43,851 bases of DNA. Origin: an uncultured Clostridia bacterium. Lineage in GTDB: Bacteria > Bacillota > Clostridia > Christensenellales > Pumilibacteraceae. The notes under the pieces are model-generated. The model worked only from the letters and a program-made list of their open reading frames with translations, was not told the origin of the DNA and ran no database searches. Within the stretch, counting starts at the first letter, position 1. Every line of letters begins with the position of its first letter. The translations under genes and the position numbers were made by a program. Location of the stretch: positions 1 through 43,851 of the forward strand of contig CAKQVV010000005.1 in NCBI GenBank assembly GCA_934277845.1, in the 5' to 3' direction. This document shows, one piece after another, positions 1-7,713 of this stretch.

Positions 1-1494
1 ATCGTCAACAGTTCGTCGGCGTCCACCGTCATGACGATAGGTCTTGTCAATGCGGGAGTTATCACGCTGACGCAGGCGGCGTCGATCATCATGGGCGCGA
101 ATATCGGCACGACGCTGTCGGGCTTCGTCATCTCGCTGTCGTCGCTGAACATCAACCTTTATGCGTCGCTTCTGGCGTTTATCGGCATAATGATGACGTT
201 TTTTACCAACGACAACGTCAAGAAAACCGGCGGCATACTATGCGGTCTGGGACTTATGTTCGTGGGACTCGAGTCAATGGGCGGCGCGTTCTCGGGAGAG
301 TCGGCGATCACCGATTCGGTCAAGCACGCGTTCGAAGTGGTCGATTTTCCGCTTCTTCTGATACTTATAGGAATGGCGTTTACGGGAATTATCCAGAGTT
401 CGACCGCAACCACCGGTTTGGTAATCATAATGGTAGGCGCGGGAGCGATGCGCGTGGACAGCGGCTTGTTCGTCATTCTCGGAACTAATATCGGAACGTG
501 CGTGACGGCGATCATCGCGTCCATCGGCACGAATACCAATTCGAGAAGAACGGCGTTTTTCCACCTTCTATTCAATGTCGTGGGTACTATCATCTTCACG
601 GCGATAATCTGGATATTCCGCACGCCCGTAGTAAATGTTCTCTCGCATCTGGGCGGACCGCAATGGCAGATTGCCTGGTTTCATTTCTCTTTCAACCTTA
701 TTACGACCGCGATACTTTTGCCGTTTATCAATCAGTTCGTTAAAATTACCGAGTTTATCGTGCGCGACAAACCCGCGAAGAAAGAAGAAGAGTTCCGCTT
801 CCGCTATATCGACGATCGCCTGCTTTCCACGCCGCCTATCGCAGTCGCGCAGGTACAGAAAGAAATCATGTATGCGTCGGAACTGGCGAAAGAAAATCTC
901 GAACTGTCGGCAGGCGCGCTGATCCGCGGCGATTACGTAAACCGCCAGAAGATCGAAAAGAACGAGTCGATAATCAACCGCATTTACCACGGCGTGGTGG
1001 CATACCTCATAAAACTCGCGTCCACCAGCCTGTCCGAACACGACGAAAAACTTGTCGGCGCATATCACCACGTCATAAGCGATCTCGAGAGAATAGGCGA
1101 TCACGCGGAGAACTTCGCCGAGCAAGCCGCCGAAATGGGAAAAGAGAACGTGACTTTTTCGGACACGGCGAACGCCGAACTCTTGCAGATGTACAACAAG
1201 GTCATGAACATGTACGACCTCAGCATGCATGCGTTCGAGCATCGCGATTACGTCGTTCTTTCCCGCATTTCCGCGATAGAGAACGAAGTGGACGAGATGA
1301 AGGACGATCTCGGCGTCAGCCATATCGAGCGGCTTAACAGCGGCGATTGCGCGGTGGAGCGCGGCACATACTTCTTCGCGCTGATTTCCGCGCTGGAAAG
1401 AATCGCAGACCATCTCATAAACGTGGCGTACTCGATCAAGAACCCGACCGGTTCGCAGTCGCGCCGCCCCGAACTCAACGAGGAAACAAAGTAA
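1..1494 (+). CDS. Na/Pi cotransporter family protein (5' end outside window)
   Basis: The reading frame is open from base 1, ahead of the first in-window ATG at 31, so the gene begins upstream of the window. The first residues contain an SSSASTVM motif and a second QSSTATT motif lies near base 392. These are the duplicated QSS signatures of the NptA/PhoU-type Na+/phosphate symporters (Na_Pi_cotrans family). Several hydrophobic membrane segments follow up to about base 750. The remaining half (about 820-1450) is charged and helical and resembles a PhoU domain (ERIGDHAENFAE and ERIADHLINVA motifs), as in many Firmicute NptA proteins. Expected role is sodium-driven phosphate uptake at the cytoplasmic membrane, with the PhoU part possibly regulating it. 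It ends 27 bases before the ribokinase gene and may be co-transcribed with it. The family call is firm; substrate is inferred. Confidence 0.9.
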   Translation: MVNSSSASTVMTIGLVNAGVITLTQAASIIMGANIGTTLSGFVISLSSLNINLYASLLAFIGIMMTFFTNDNVKKTGGILCGLGLMFVGLESMGGAFSGESAITDSVKHAFEVVDFPLLLILIGMAFTGIIQSSTATTGLVIIMVGAGAMRVDSGLFVILGTNIGTCVTAIIASIGTNTNSRRTAFFHLLFNVVGTIIFTAIIWIFRTPVVNVLSHLGGPQWQIAWFHFSFNLITTAILLPFINQFVKITEFIVRDKPAKKEEEFRFRYIDDRLLSTPPIAVAQVQKEIMYASELAKENLELSAGALIRGDYVNRQKIEKNESIINRIYHGVVAYLIKLASTSLSEHDEKLVGAYHHVISDLERIGDHAENFAEQAAEMGKENVTFSDTANAELLQMYNKVMNMYDLSMHAFEHRDYVVLSRISAIENEVDEMKDDLGVSHIERLNSGDCAVERGTYFFALISALERIADHLINVAYSIKNPTGSQSRRPELNEETK

Positions 1495-1521
1495 ATATTC
1501 AACGAAAAAGGAGAACGTTCG

Positions 1522-2430
1522 ATGATTTACGTTTTGGGCAGTATCAATATGGATATGGTGGCGAAAGTGCCGTATATGCCTGTAAACGGCGAAACGCTGA
1601 CTGCGGACAAGTACTATGTCAATCCCGGCGGCAAAGGCGCGAATCAGGCGGTCGCGATCGCCAAACTCGGCGGCAAGGTCGCTATGATCGGCAAGGTCGG
1701 TCCGGACGAAACGGGCGACGCGCTGAAAGCCAACCTCAAAAATATGGGCGTGGACGAGAGCATGGTCACCCGCGCGGAAGTCCCTAGCGGCATTGCGATG
1801 ATAATCATCGAGGGCGGTGACAACCGCATTATCCTGTATAAAGGCGCGAACCATGCCGTGACGAAAGCGGACGTTGACGAGGGACTGAAAAACGCTAAGC
1901 CCGGCGACGCGCTGGTCATGCAACTCGAAATCCCGCTCGGAATCGTGGCTTATGCCGCGGCGACGGCAAAAGAAAAAGGCATGCTGGTCGTGCTCAATCC
2001 CGCGCCCGCGGTACCGCTTGACGAAGAATTACTCAAAAACGTTGATATTATCGCGCCCAACGAGAGCGAAACCGAAATTCTCACGGGAGTGAGCCTCGAC
2101 AGCGACGTGCATATCGCGCTCGCGGTCAAAAAGTTGTATCGGCTCGGCGTCAAACGCGTCATCATCACCATGGGAAGCCGCGGCGCGGTAGTCACCGACG
2201 GGCAGACCATTACGCCGATAGAGCCCCGGAAAGTCACGGCGGTGGACACGACTTCCGCCGGCGATACGTTCGTGGGCGCGACGGTACTGAGGTACCTTGC
2301 CGGCGACACGCTGGAAGACGCGGCGAGATTTGCTTCGGTCGCTTCGTCCATCACGATCACCCGCGAAGGCGCGGCACAGAGCATACCTACACTGGATGAA
2401 GTAAAGAAGGTCATCGAAAGCGAAAAATGA
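1522..2430 (+). CDS. rbsK: ribokinase (PfkB family)
   Basis: This 302-residue protein has the full PfkB/ribokinase layout. It has an N-terminal GSINMD strand, the sugar-binding PGGKGANQA motif at residues 35-43, NESE at 180-183, and the catalytic DTTSAGDTF segment at 242-250 with Asp248 as the general base. Length matches ribokinases. The common DTTGAGD or DTTAAGD is DTTSAGD here, a conservative change. It would phosphorylate ribose, or a related sugar or nucleoside, at the expense of ATP in the cytosol. AAGGAG lies just upstream of ATG 1522. The stop codon overlaps the ATG of the PHP gene (ATGA), so translation of the two is probably coupled. No ribose ABC transporter or rbsD is nearby, so the physiological substrate could be another sugar. 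Confidence 0.88.
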   Translation: MIYVLGSINMDMVAKVPYMPVNGETLTADKYYVNPGGKGANQAVAIAKLGGKVAMIGKVGPDETGDALKANLKNMGVDESMVTRAEVPSGIAMIIIEGGDNRIILYKGANHAVTKADVDEGLKNAKPGDALVMQLEIPLGIVAYAAATAKEKGMLVVLNPAPAVPLDEELLKNVDIIAPNESETEILTGVSLDSDVHIALAVKKLYRLGVKRVIITMGSRGAVVTDGQTITPIEPRKVTAVDTTSAGDTFVGATVLRYLAGDTLEDAARFASVASSITITREGAAQSIPTLDEVKKVIESEK

Positions 2431-3185
2431 AGAAAGCAGAAACTCACTTGCACACCGCTCCCGTCAGTTGTTGTTCGCGGCTCACCGCCGCAGCCGCCGC
2501 CGAAAAGTATCACAAGTGCGGATTCGACGCGGTAATGCTGACAAACCATTATTCGCGCGCGTACATCGAGCACAACGGCGTAAACGAAAAAGAATGGCTC
2601 GACCGTTTTATCGAGGGTTATTACGAAATGAAAAAAGAGTGCGAGAGTCGCGGCATGGAAGCGTGGCTCGGAGCCGAAGTTTCGCTGTTCGCGCCGTACA
2701 CGCAGTATATGCGCGACCGTTTCCCCATGGAAGTGCTGAACGCGAATTACGCCGATTATATCCTCGTGGGCGTGACGGAAAAGTTTCTTCGCGAAACGCC
2801 CATGCTTTGCGACCTCGACCTCAAAACCTTGCACGCGATCTGCCGCGAGCATAACGTCTTGCTTATTCAGGCGCACCCGTTCCGCACCGAACAGCACCAC
2901 ACGCCGAAGCCGCCCGAGGACGTGGACGGATATGAGATCAACGGCTGCATAGGTTTTCAGACCACCTGCGAAAAGGAAGTGCTCTCACTTGCGGACGCGC
3001 ATAACCTTGTCGTGACCTGCGGCGGCGACACTCATTATGACTGGCACAAACTGAGAAGCGCGACTTTCGTGCCGGACGATATACACGACAGCGTTGCTTT
3101 TGCGGAATATTTGAGGAAAGTTCGCGTGCCGAAGTATTCGCTGACCGAACCCGACGAGTTTGCTCCGCCGCACGAAAGCAAGTAA
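2427..3185 (+). CDS. PHP-domain phosphoesterase-like protein
   Basis: This 252-residue protein starts with KAETHLHT, the first metal-binding motif of PHP (polymerase and histidinol phosphatase) domains, with His7 and His9. Further PHP-type metal ligands are visible in LTNHYS (about residue 40), QAHPFR (about 150) and GGDTHY near the C terminus. The protein is a single stand-alone PHP domain, as in small phosphatases or phosphodiesterases, and lacks polymerase parts. Its ATG overlaps the ribokinase stop codon, pointing to translational coupling and a related task in sugar-phosphate or nucleotide turnover; that link is inference. The actual substrate cannot be told from sequence. Confidence 0.8.
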   Translation: MKKAETHLHTAPVSCCSRLTAAAAAEKYHKCGFDAVMLTNHYSRAYIEHNGVNEKEWLDRFIEGYYEMKKECESRGMEAWLGAEVSLFAPYTQYMRDRFPMEVLNANYADYILVGVTEKFLRETPMLCDLDLKTLHAICREHNVLLIQAHPFRTEQHHTPKPPEDVDGYEINGCIGFQTTCEKEVLSLADAHNLVVTCGGDTHYDWHKLRSATFVPDDIHDSVAFAEYLRKVRVPKYSLTEPDEFAPPHESK

Positions 3186-3233
3186 ATCGCCCGTCCGCAA
3201 AAATTATCAGCGATAGTTAAATGCCCCTAACAT

Positions 3234-3262
3234 TTGACATATTTTGCGGATAGGAGTATAAT
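3234..3262 (+). promoter_or_regulatory. sigma-A promoter of the acyl carrier protein gene
   Basis: TTGACA (3234-3239), 17-base spacer, TATAAT (3257-3262): a perfect vegetative promoter. A 9-base inverted repeat, TCCGCAAAA (3194-3202) and TTTTGCGGA (3242-3250), has its right arm in the spacer and could be an operator. Confidence 0.85.
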
Positions 3263-3307
3263 CAAAGAAAAACCGATGCCGATTTGCGGCGTTACGGAGG
3301 AAAAATT

Positions 3308-3526
3308 ATGGATATTTTAGCGGAAATCAACAAAATAGCGAACGATTATGTCGGCGACGTGGATCTTAAACCCGAAGATACCTTCGAGTCGCTCGACTTC
3401 GACTCGCTCGACGTCGTGCAGATCGCAATGGCGGTGGAAAAGAAATTCGGCATCAAATTCCCCGACAAGATCGAGGCGAAAACCGTGGGCGACCTCGTGA
3501 AAATGGTCGAAGAACTCAAAAAGTGA
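3308..3526 (+). CDS. acpP: acyl carrier protein
   Basis: ATG 3308 is preceded by GGAGG at 3297-3301 and gives a 72-residue acidic protein, the usual ACP length; an upstream in-frame start at 3284 has no ribosome site. The DSLD motif carries Ser33, the attachment point for the 4'-phosphopantetheine arm. Four-helix ACP spacing is visible (KFGIKFPD in the middle, a C-terminal VGDLVKMVEEL helix). It carries acyl chains as thioesters in fatty-acid or related synthesis in the cytosol. No fatty acid synthesis gene is adjacent, which is unusual for acpP, so it may be a second, specialised carrier. The stop codon is embedded in the GTGA start of the next gene. Confidence 0.9.
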   Translation: MDILAEINKIANDYVGDVDLKPEDTFESLDFDSLDVVQIAMAVEKKFGIKFPDKIEAKTVGDLVKMVEELKK

Positions 3527-4248
3527 AATTACCGGATATAATACGAACCGAAATGAACGGCGCGATCGACAACGATTACGCCGTTTTTCAGCGCCGGCTG
3601 ACGCCCACCGCATATAAAATCGAAGGAATACGCGTGCCTGTTTTGCGCGGAATCGCGAAAAACGCCGGGGACGAGGGAAGAGCGGCGATACTCGCCGCCA
3701 CCGAGTTTTGCTCGTTCGAAGAAGTGCTTGTGTACGGTTTTGCCGCGGGTTATATCGAGGACACGGACGAACTGAAAGAAAAGATCGATTTTATGCTGCC
3801 GCTGTTTGACAACTGGGCGCACGTCGACACGATAACTTCGTCGCTGAAAACGATAAAAAAACACCGCGCGGAGTTTTTGAAAAAGTACGAGCCGCTCAAA
3901 AACGCCGAAGCGGTTTTCGCGCGCAGGTTTCTGGCTGTGATGCTGCTCGATCACTATATGAACGACGAGTATTCCGGCCGCGTCCTCGATATTTATCGGG
4001 AAATTACGCCCGGCGACTATTATGTCGACACGGCGGTGGCGTGGGGACTCAGCGTGCTGATAATAAAGCGTCGCGACGAAACGCTCGCCTCGCTTGTCCG
4101 CGGCGATTTTACGCCCCTGACAACGGGCAAAGCGGTGCAAAAAGCGATCGAATCCTGTCGGGTTTCCGACGAGGACAAAAGATTTTTACGCGGATTCAGG
4201 TCGGGAATCAAAGCCCTGAACGGGCAAAAATATCCGGAAATTCCGTAA
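3523..4248 (+). CDS. AlkD-like DNA alkylation repair family protein
   Basis: This 241-residue, largely helical protein matches the DNA_alkylation (AlkD/AlkC HEAT-repeat glycosylase) family. The central DNWAHVDTITSSLK and the later YYVDTAVAWGLSVLIIK are the recognisable family segments, followed by a KAVQKAIESCRVSDEDK helix. Family members remove alkylated bases such as N3-/N7-methylpurines; many short homologues are uncharacterised. The start is GTG at 3523 overlapping the ACP stop (GTGA), so it is translationally coupled to the acyl carrier protein. That odd pairing is seen directly, and its meaning is unknown. No terminator was seen after it. Confidence 0.82.
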   Translation: MKLPDIIRTEMNGAIDNDYAVFQRRLTPTAYKIEGIRVPVLRGIAKNAGDEGRAAILAATEFCSFEEVLVYGFAAGYIEDTDELKEKIDFMLPLFDNWAHVDTITSSLKTIKKHRAEFLKKYEPLKNAEAVFARRFLAVMLLDHYMNDEYSGRVLDIYREITPGDYYVDTAVAWGLSVLIIKRRDETLASLVRGDFTPLTTGKAVQKAIESCRVSDEDKRFLRGFRSGIKALNGQKYPEIP

Positions 4249-4286
4249 AACCTTATCGTTTATCCGCATAAATATACTCAAAACCC

Positions 4287-4315
4287 TTGATTTTTCGGGA
4301 TTACTATGATATAAT
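4287..4315 (+). promoter_or_regulatory. sigma-A promoter for the CNNM/CBS gene
   Basis: TTGATT (4287-4292), 17-base spacer, TATAAT (4310-4315). Transcription would begin near 4322, leaving an unusually long leader of about 175 bases before ATG 4498. Confidence 0.75.
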
Positions 4316-4321
4316 CGTGCA

Positions 4322-4497
4322 CAAGGTAGAATTCTTGCAATGATAACTCAAAGCGACAACCAAGGCGACGTACCCTTACGACGGTGCGTTTCGGTAAATA
4401 AACTTAAAGAGGGATCGACTTTTTAAGCGGCGTTTTTTGCGCGGCGTTTTTTCGTTGTAAAATCAAAAATCACCTTTCGGAGTAGAATAAACTTTAT
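4322..4497 (+). other. long transcribed leader of unknown type upstream of CNNM/CBS gene
   Basis: This roughly 175-base leader has no convincing reading frame. It contains a 7-bp hairpin, ACGTACC pairing with GGTGCGT around 4369-4390, then CTTAAA/TTTAAG arms around 4404-4428, then a tandem repeat of GCGGCGTTTTTT (about 4429-4454). It does not match the M-box, yybP-ykoY or NiCo riboswitch patterns known to me. Given that the next gene encodes a metal-transport-type protein, a metal-responsive leader is possible, but that is speculation. The only Shine-Dalgarno-like run (CGGAG, about 4478) is 15 bases from the ATG, a wide spacing. Confidence 0.35.
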
Positions 4498-5847
4498 ATG
4501 GACGGATCTCAAATAGGCATACTAATCGCTATCATCGTTTGCGTGCTGTTTTCCGGATACTTTTCCGGCGCGGAAATGGCTTTCACGTCGGTCAACAAAA
4601 TCAGACTTCTCAATATGTCGCAGGACGGCAACAAGCGTGCCGGCACCGTGCTTAAACTCACCGGGAATTTCGACAAGTTGCTCTCGACGATTCTCGTCGG
4701 CAACAATATCGTCAATATCCTCAGTGCGTCGTTGGGCACGTTGTTTTTCGGCAGACTGATTACTTCCGACGCGGGACTTTCGACCACGATTTCCACTATC
4801 GTCATGACCGTGACGGTGCTGATTTTCGGCGAAATCACGCCCAAAATGTTCGCCAAGGAAAATCCCGAAAAATACGCTATGCTGTTCTATCCTCTTCTTC
4901 GCGTGCTTATGGTGGTTCTTACGCCCATAAACCTCGTGTTCGGCGGGTGGAAGTGGCTGCTCAGAAAGATTTTCAAGTTTGAAAAAACCTCGACCGTCAC
5001 CGAAGGCGAACTTCTCACCATAGTCGAAACCGCCGAGAACGAGGGCGAACTGAAAGAACACGAATCGCAACTTATCCGCTCGGCAATAGAGTTTGAGGAC
5101 CTCGACGTAAAGGACGTCATGATTCCGCGCGTAAACGTGGTCGCGGTGGAAGAAGCCGCGGACATGGAATCGATCTACGAGAAGTTCACCGAAAACGGTT
5201 TTTCGCGTATGCCCGTGTATAACGAATCGATCGATCAGGTCGTGGGCATTATTCACGAAAAGGACTTTTATGCGCTTCTTCACGACGGCGGCAAGTCGAT
5301 AAAAGGCATTATTCAGAGCAGCGTGTGCGTTTCGCCGTCCATGAAAATTTCCACCGTGCTTCGCATGCTGCAAAAGGAAAAAGTGCACATGGCTATCGTC
5401 GTCGACGAATTCGGCGGCACCGAAGGCATAGTCACGCTCGAGGACATTATCGAGGAACTCGTGGGCGAGATTTACGACGAGCACGACGAAGTGGAAGTGC
5501 TGTTCAGAAAAGTCGACGACAATACCTACATAGTTTCTGGCAACGAAAACGTCGAGGACATGTACGAGGACCTCGAACTGCCCGCGCCGCAGAACATCGA
5601 CGCGACTACCGTGTCCGGTTACGTCACCGAACTTATGGATAAGATCCCCGAGGCGGGCGAGAAAGTGGAAGTAGACGATCTCGAAATCGAAGTAACCAAG
5701 GCGAGCGCGAAACACGTTCAGGAAGTCAAAGTCACCGTCAAGGAAAAACCCGATGACGACGAGGACAAAGATAAAGACAAATCGCTTTTCCGCCGCCACC
5801 GCGACGACGATGACGACAAGGATAAAGACAACGGCGAAAAGGAATAA
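4498..5847 (+). CDS. CNNM/CorC-type membrane protein with CBS pair (hemolysin-C family)
   Basis: This 449-residue protein begins with a DUF21/CNNM transmembrane domain (about residues 1-190, including the SGYFSGAEMAFTS signature and NNIVNI). A CBS pair follows (about 200-330; VKDVMIPR, FSRMPVYN, VVDEFGGTEGIVTLEDIIEELVG). A C-terminal CorC_HlyC domain then follows (about 345-425). The family includes Mg2+ efflux proteins (CorC, MpfA, CNNM); the older 'hemolysin' label is historical. The CBS pair probably senses ATP/Mg2+. The last 35 residues are a low-complexity run rich in Asp, Lys and Glu. It is transcribed alone, between a long leader and a strong terminator. The family is firm; ion specificity is inferred. 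Confidence 0.9.
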   Translation: MDGSQIGILIAIIVCVLFSGYFSGAEMAFTSVNKIRLLNMSQDGNKRAGTVLKLTGNFDKLLSTILVGNNIVNILSASLGTLFFGRLITSDAGLSTTISTIVMTVTVLIFGEITPKMFAKENPEKYAMLFYPLLRVLMVVLTPINLVFGGWKWLLRKIFKFEKTSTVTEGELLTIVETAENEGELKEHESQLIRSAIEFEDLDVKDVMIPRVNVVAVEEAADMESIYEKFTENGFSRMPVYNESIDQVVGIIHEKDFYALLHDGGKSIKGIIQSSVCVSPSMKISTVLRMLQKEKVHMAIVVDEFGGTEGIVTLEDIIEELVGEIYDEHDEVEVLFRKVDDNTYIVSGNENVEDMYEDLELPAPQNIDATTVSGYVTELMDKIPEAGEKVEVDDLEIEVTKASAKHVQEVKVTVKEKPDDDEDKDKDKSLFRRHRDDDDDKDKDNGEKE

Positions 5848-5860
5848 AATCGCAACAAAG

Positions 5861-5900
5861 AACGCCCGCGAGATGAAATTTTCTCGCGGGCGTTTGTATT
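5861..5900 (+). terminator. intrinsic terminator, probably shared by convergent genes
   Basis: The 13-bp stem AACGCCCGCGAGA (5861-5873) pairs with TCTCGCGGGCGTT (5882-5894), followed by a T-rich tail. It sits between the stop of the CNNM gene and the stop of the minus-strand ABC exporter, so it may act in both directions. Confidence 0.88.
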
Positions 5901-5916
5901 TGTACGGTTATCGTCG

Positions 5917-7713
5917 CTAATGCTCGAACTGGGAGTTGTAGAGATTATGGTAGAAGCCGCCTTTTTCGAGGAGTTCGGCGTGAGTGCCTTTCTCGATGAC
6001 GTTGCCCTTGTTCATGACGAGGATCAGGTCGGCGTTTTTGATGGTTGACAGGCGGTGTGCGACGATGAACGAGGTTTTGTCCTGCATCAGTTTTTCAAAC
6101 GCCTGCTGAATCCTGATCTCGGTGCGCGTATCGATTGACGAGGTCGCTTCGTCTAAAATAAGCATGGGCGGATGGGTGAGCAATACGCGCGCGATACAGA
6201 ACAACTGTTTCTGTCCCTGCGAAATATTGCCGCCGTCGTCGCCGAGCACGGTGTCGTAGCCGTGTTCCAGCCTCGTGATAAAGCCGTGGATGTGCGCCGC
6301 TTTCGCCGCCGCGACGATCTCTTCTTCGGTGGCGTCGGGTTTACCGAACGCGATATTGTCGCGTACGGTGCCTTTTTTCAGCCAGGTGTCCTGCAAAACC
6401 ATGCCGTAGGACAGTCTGAGCGACCTGCGCGTCACGGTCGTGATGTCCTTGTCCTCGACGCGGATAACGCCGCTGCCGGGATCGTAAAAGCGCATCAGCA
6501 GGTTAATGAGAGTGGTCTTGCCGCAACCGGTAGGACCTACTATCGCCACTCGCTGACCGCTTTTTACCGACAGCGAAAAGCCCTGAATAAGCGGTTTTTC
6601 TGGTACGTAGGAGAAGTACACGTCGTCGATTTCGATATTGCCGTTCGCGTTCGTGAGCTTTGGAAGTCCCGCGTCCGAACTCTGCACCGGTGCCTCTAAA
6701 AGCTCGAACACGCGGTTAGCCGCGGCGGTCGCGGTCTGGAGTTCGGTCACGACGCCGGTGATTTCGTTGAATGGCTTGGTATACTGGTTGGCGTAGGAGA
6801 GGAAACAGGACAGTCCGCCCACGGTGAACGCGCTCATGCCCAGTATTCCGTCGCCGCGGATCACGAGGTACGCGCCCAGCACGCACACCGCGACGTAAAC
6901 CACGTTATTGACGAAACGCGTGCAGGGGTTGACCATTGCCGAGTAGAAGGCGGCGTTTTGCCCCCAGATTTTGAGTTCGCCGTTGATGCCGGCGAAACGT
7001 TCTTCCGCGCGCTTTTCGTATCCGAACAGTTTGACCACGCGTTGATTTGACAACATTTCGGTGACAAGTCCCGATAGTTCGCCGCGCTTTTGCGCCTGCA
7101 TCGCGAACATATTGTGGCAGCCCCTGGCAATAAAATATGCCACGAACAGCGACAGCGGAGTGATGAGAACGACCACGATCGCGATCAGCCAGTTGACCGA
7201 CAGCATGAATGCGAGCGTGCCGATTATCGTGACGACGCCGGTGAACAGTTGCGAAAAGCCCTGAATAAGCCCGTCGGAAATCTGGTCGATGTCGCTGCCT
7301 ACTCTCGACATAAGATCGCCGTGCGAGCGGCTGTCGATGTAGGAGAGGGGTACGTCGTTGAGTTTGTCGTAAGCGTATTTTCTCAGGTCGCGGATCGTGC
7401 GGAACGACGCGAAGTTGATGCACAGCGACGAGAGATACTGGAACAGCACCGCCGCCGCGATCAGTCCGCCGAGTATGCCTGCGTTCTTGAAGATAACGCC
7501 GAAGTCGACGTTGTTTTCGCCGATAATGTAGTCGACGGTTCTGCCGATGATTACGGGCGCGAGCAGCGTCGCCGCGATCTGAATCGCCGAGAACAGGAGT
7601 GCGAGCAGGATAACCGGCACATAGGGTTTCGCGTATTTCAGAAGGTGCCTGATTGCCGCGCCGTCGCTTCTTTTGTCCGCGTTCTTTTTCATAGTCTTTG
7701 CGGAGGTGTTCAT
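5917..7713 (-). CDS. ABC exporter half-transporter, canonical-Walker subunit
   Basis: ATG at 7713 (minus strand) follows an AGGAGG site and overlaps the TGA of the upstream subunit. The longer upstream frame only runs into that gene. The 598-residue protein has a six-helix ABC exporter membrane domain, then a nucleotide-binding domain with Walker A GPTGCGKTT, Walker B MLILDEATSSID and switch histidine in IVAHRLSTI. Its signature loop is NISQGQKQ instead of LSGGQ. With the partner's LSGGQ but substituted Walker B and switch residues, this gives one competent and one degenerate ATP site, the pattern of heterodimeric exporters such as TM287/288 and BmrCD. Likely role is multidrug or lipid export across the cytoplasmic membrane; the substrate is unknown. 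Confidence 0.9.
   Translation of the reverse strand: MNTSAKTMKKNADKRSDGAAIRHLLKYAKPYVPVILLALLFSAIQIAATLLAPVIIGRTVDYIIGENNVDFGVIFKNAGILGGLIAAAVLFQYLSSLCINFASFRTIRDLRKYAYDKLNDVPLSYIDSRSHGDLMSRVGSDIDQISDGLIQGFSQLFTGVVTIIGTLAFMLSVNWLIAIVVVLITPLSLFVAYFIARGCHNMFAMQAQKRGELSGLVTEMLSNQRVVKLFGYEKRAEERFAGINGELKIWGQNAAFYSAMVNPCTRFVNNVVYVAVCVLGAYLVIRGDGILGMSAFTVGGLSCFLSYANQYTKPFNEITGVVTELQTATAAANRVFELLEAPVQSSDAGLPKLTNANGNIEIDDVYFSYVPEKPLIQGFSLSVKSGQRVAIVGPTGCGKTTLINLLMRFYDPGSGVIRVEDKDITTVTRRSLRLSYGMVLQDTWLKKGTVRDNIAFGKPDATEEEIVAAAKAAHIHGFITRLEHGYDTVLGDDGGNISQGQKQLFCIARVLLTHPPMLILDEATSSIDTRTEIRIQQAFEKLMQDKTSFIVAHRLSTIKNADLILVMNKGNVIEKGTHAELLEKGGFYHNLYNSQFEH

Noticed and set aside
4429..4454. The tandem GCGGCGTTTTTT in the CNNM leader as a terminator
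   Set aside because: The two copies are direct, not inverted, and do not form a stem by themselves.
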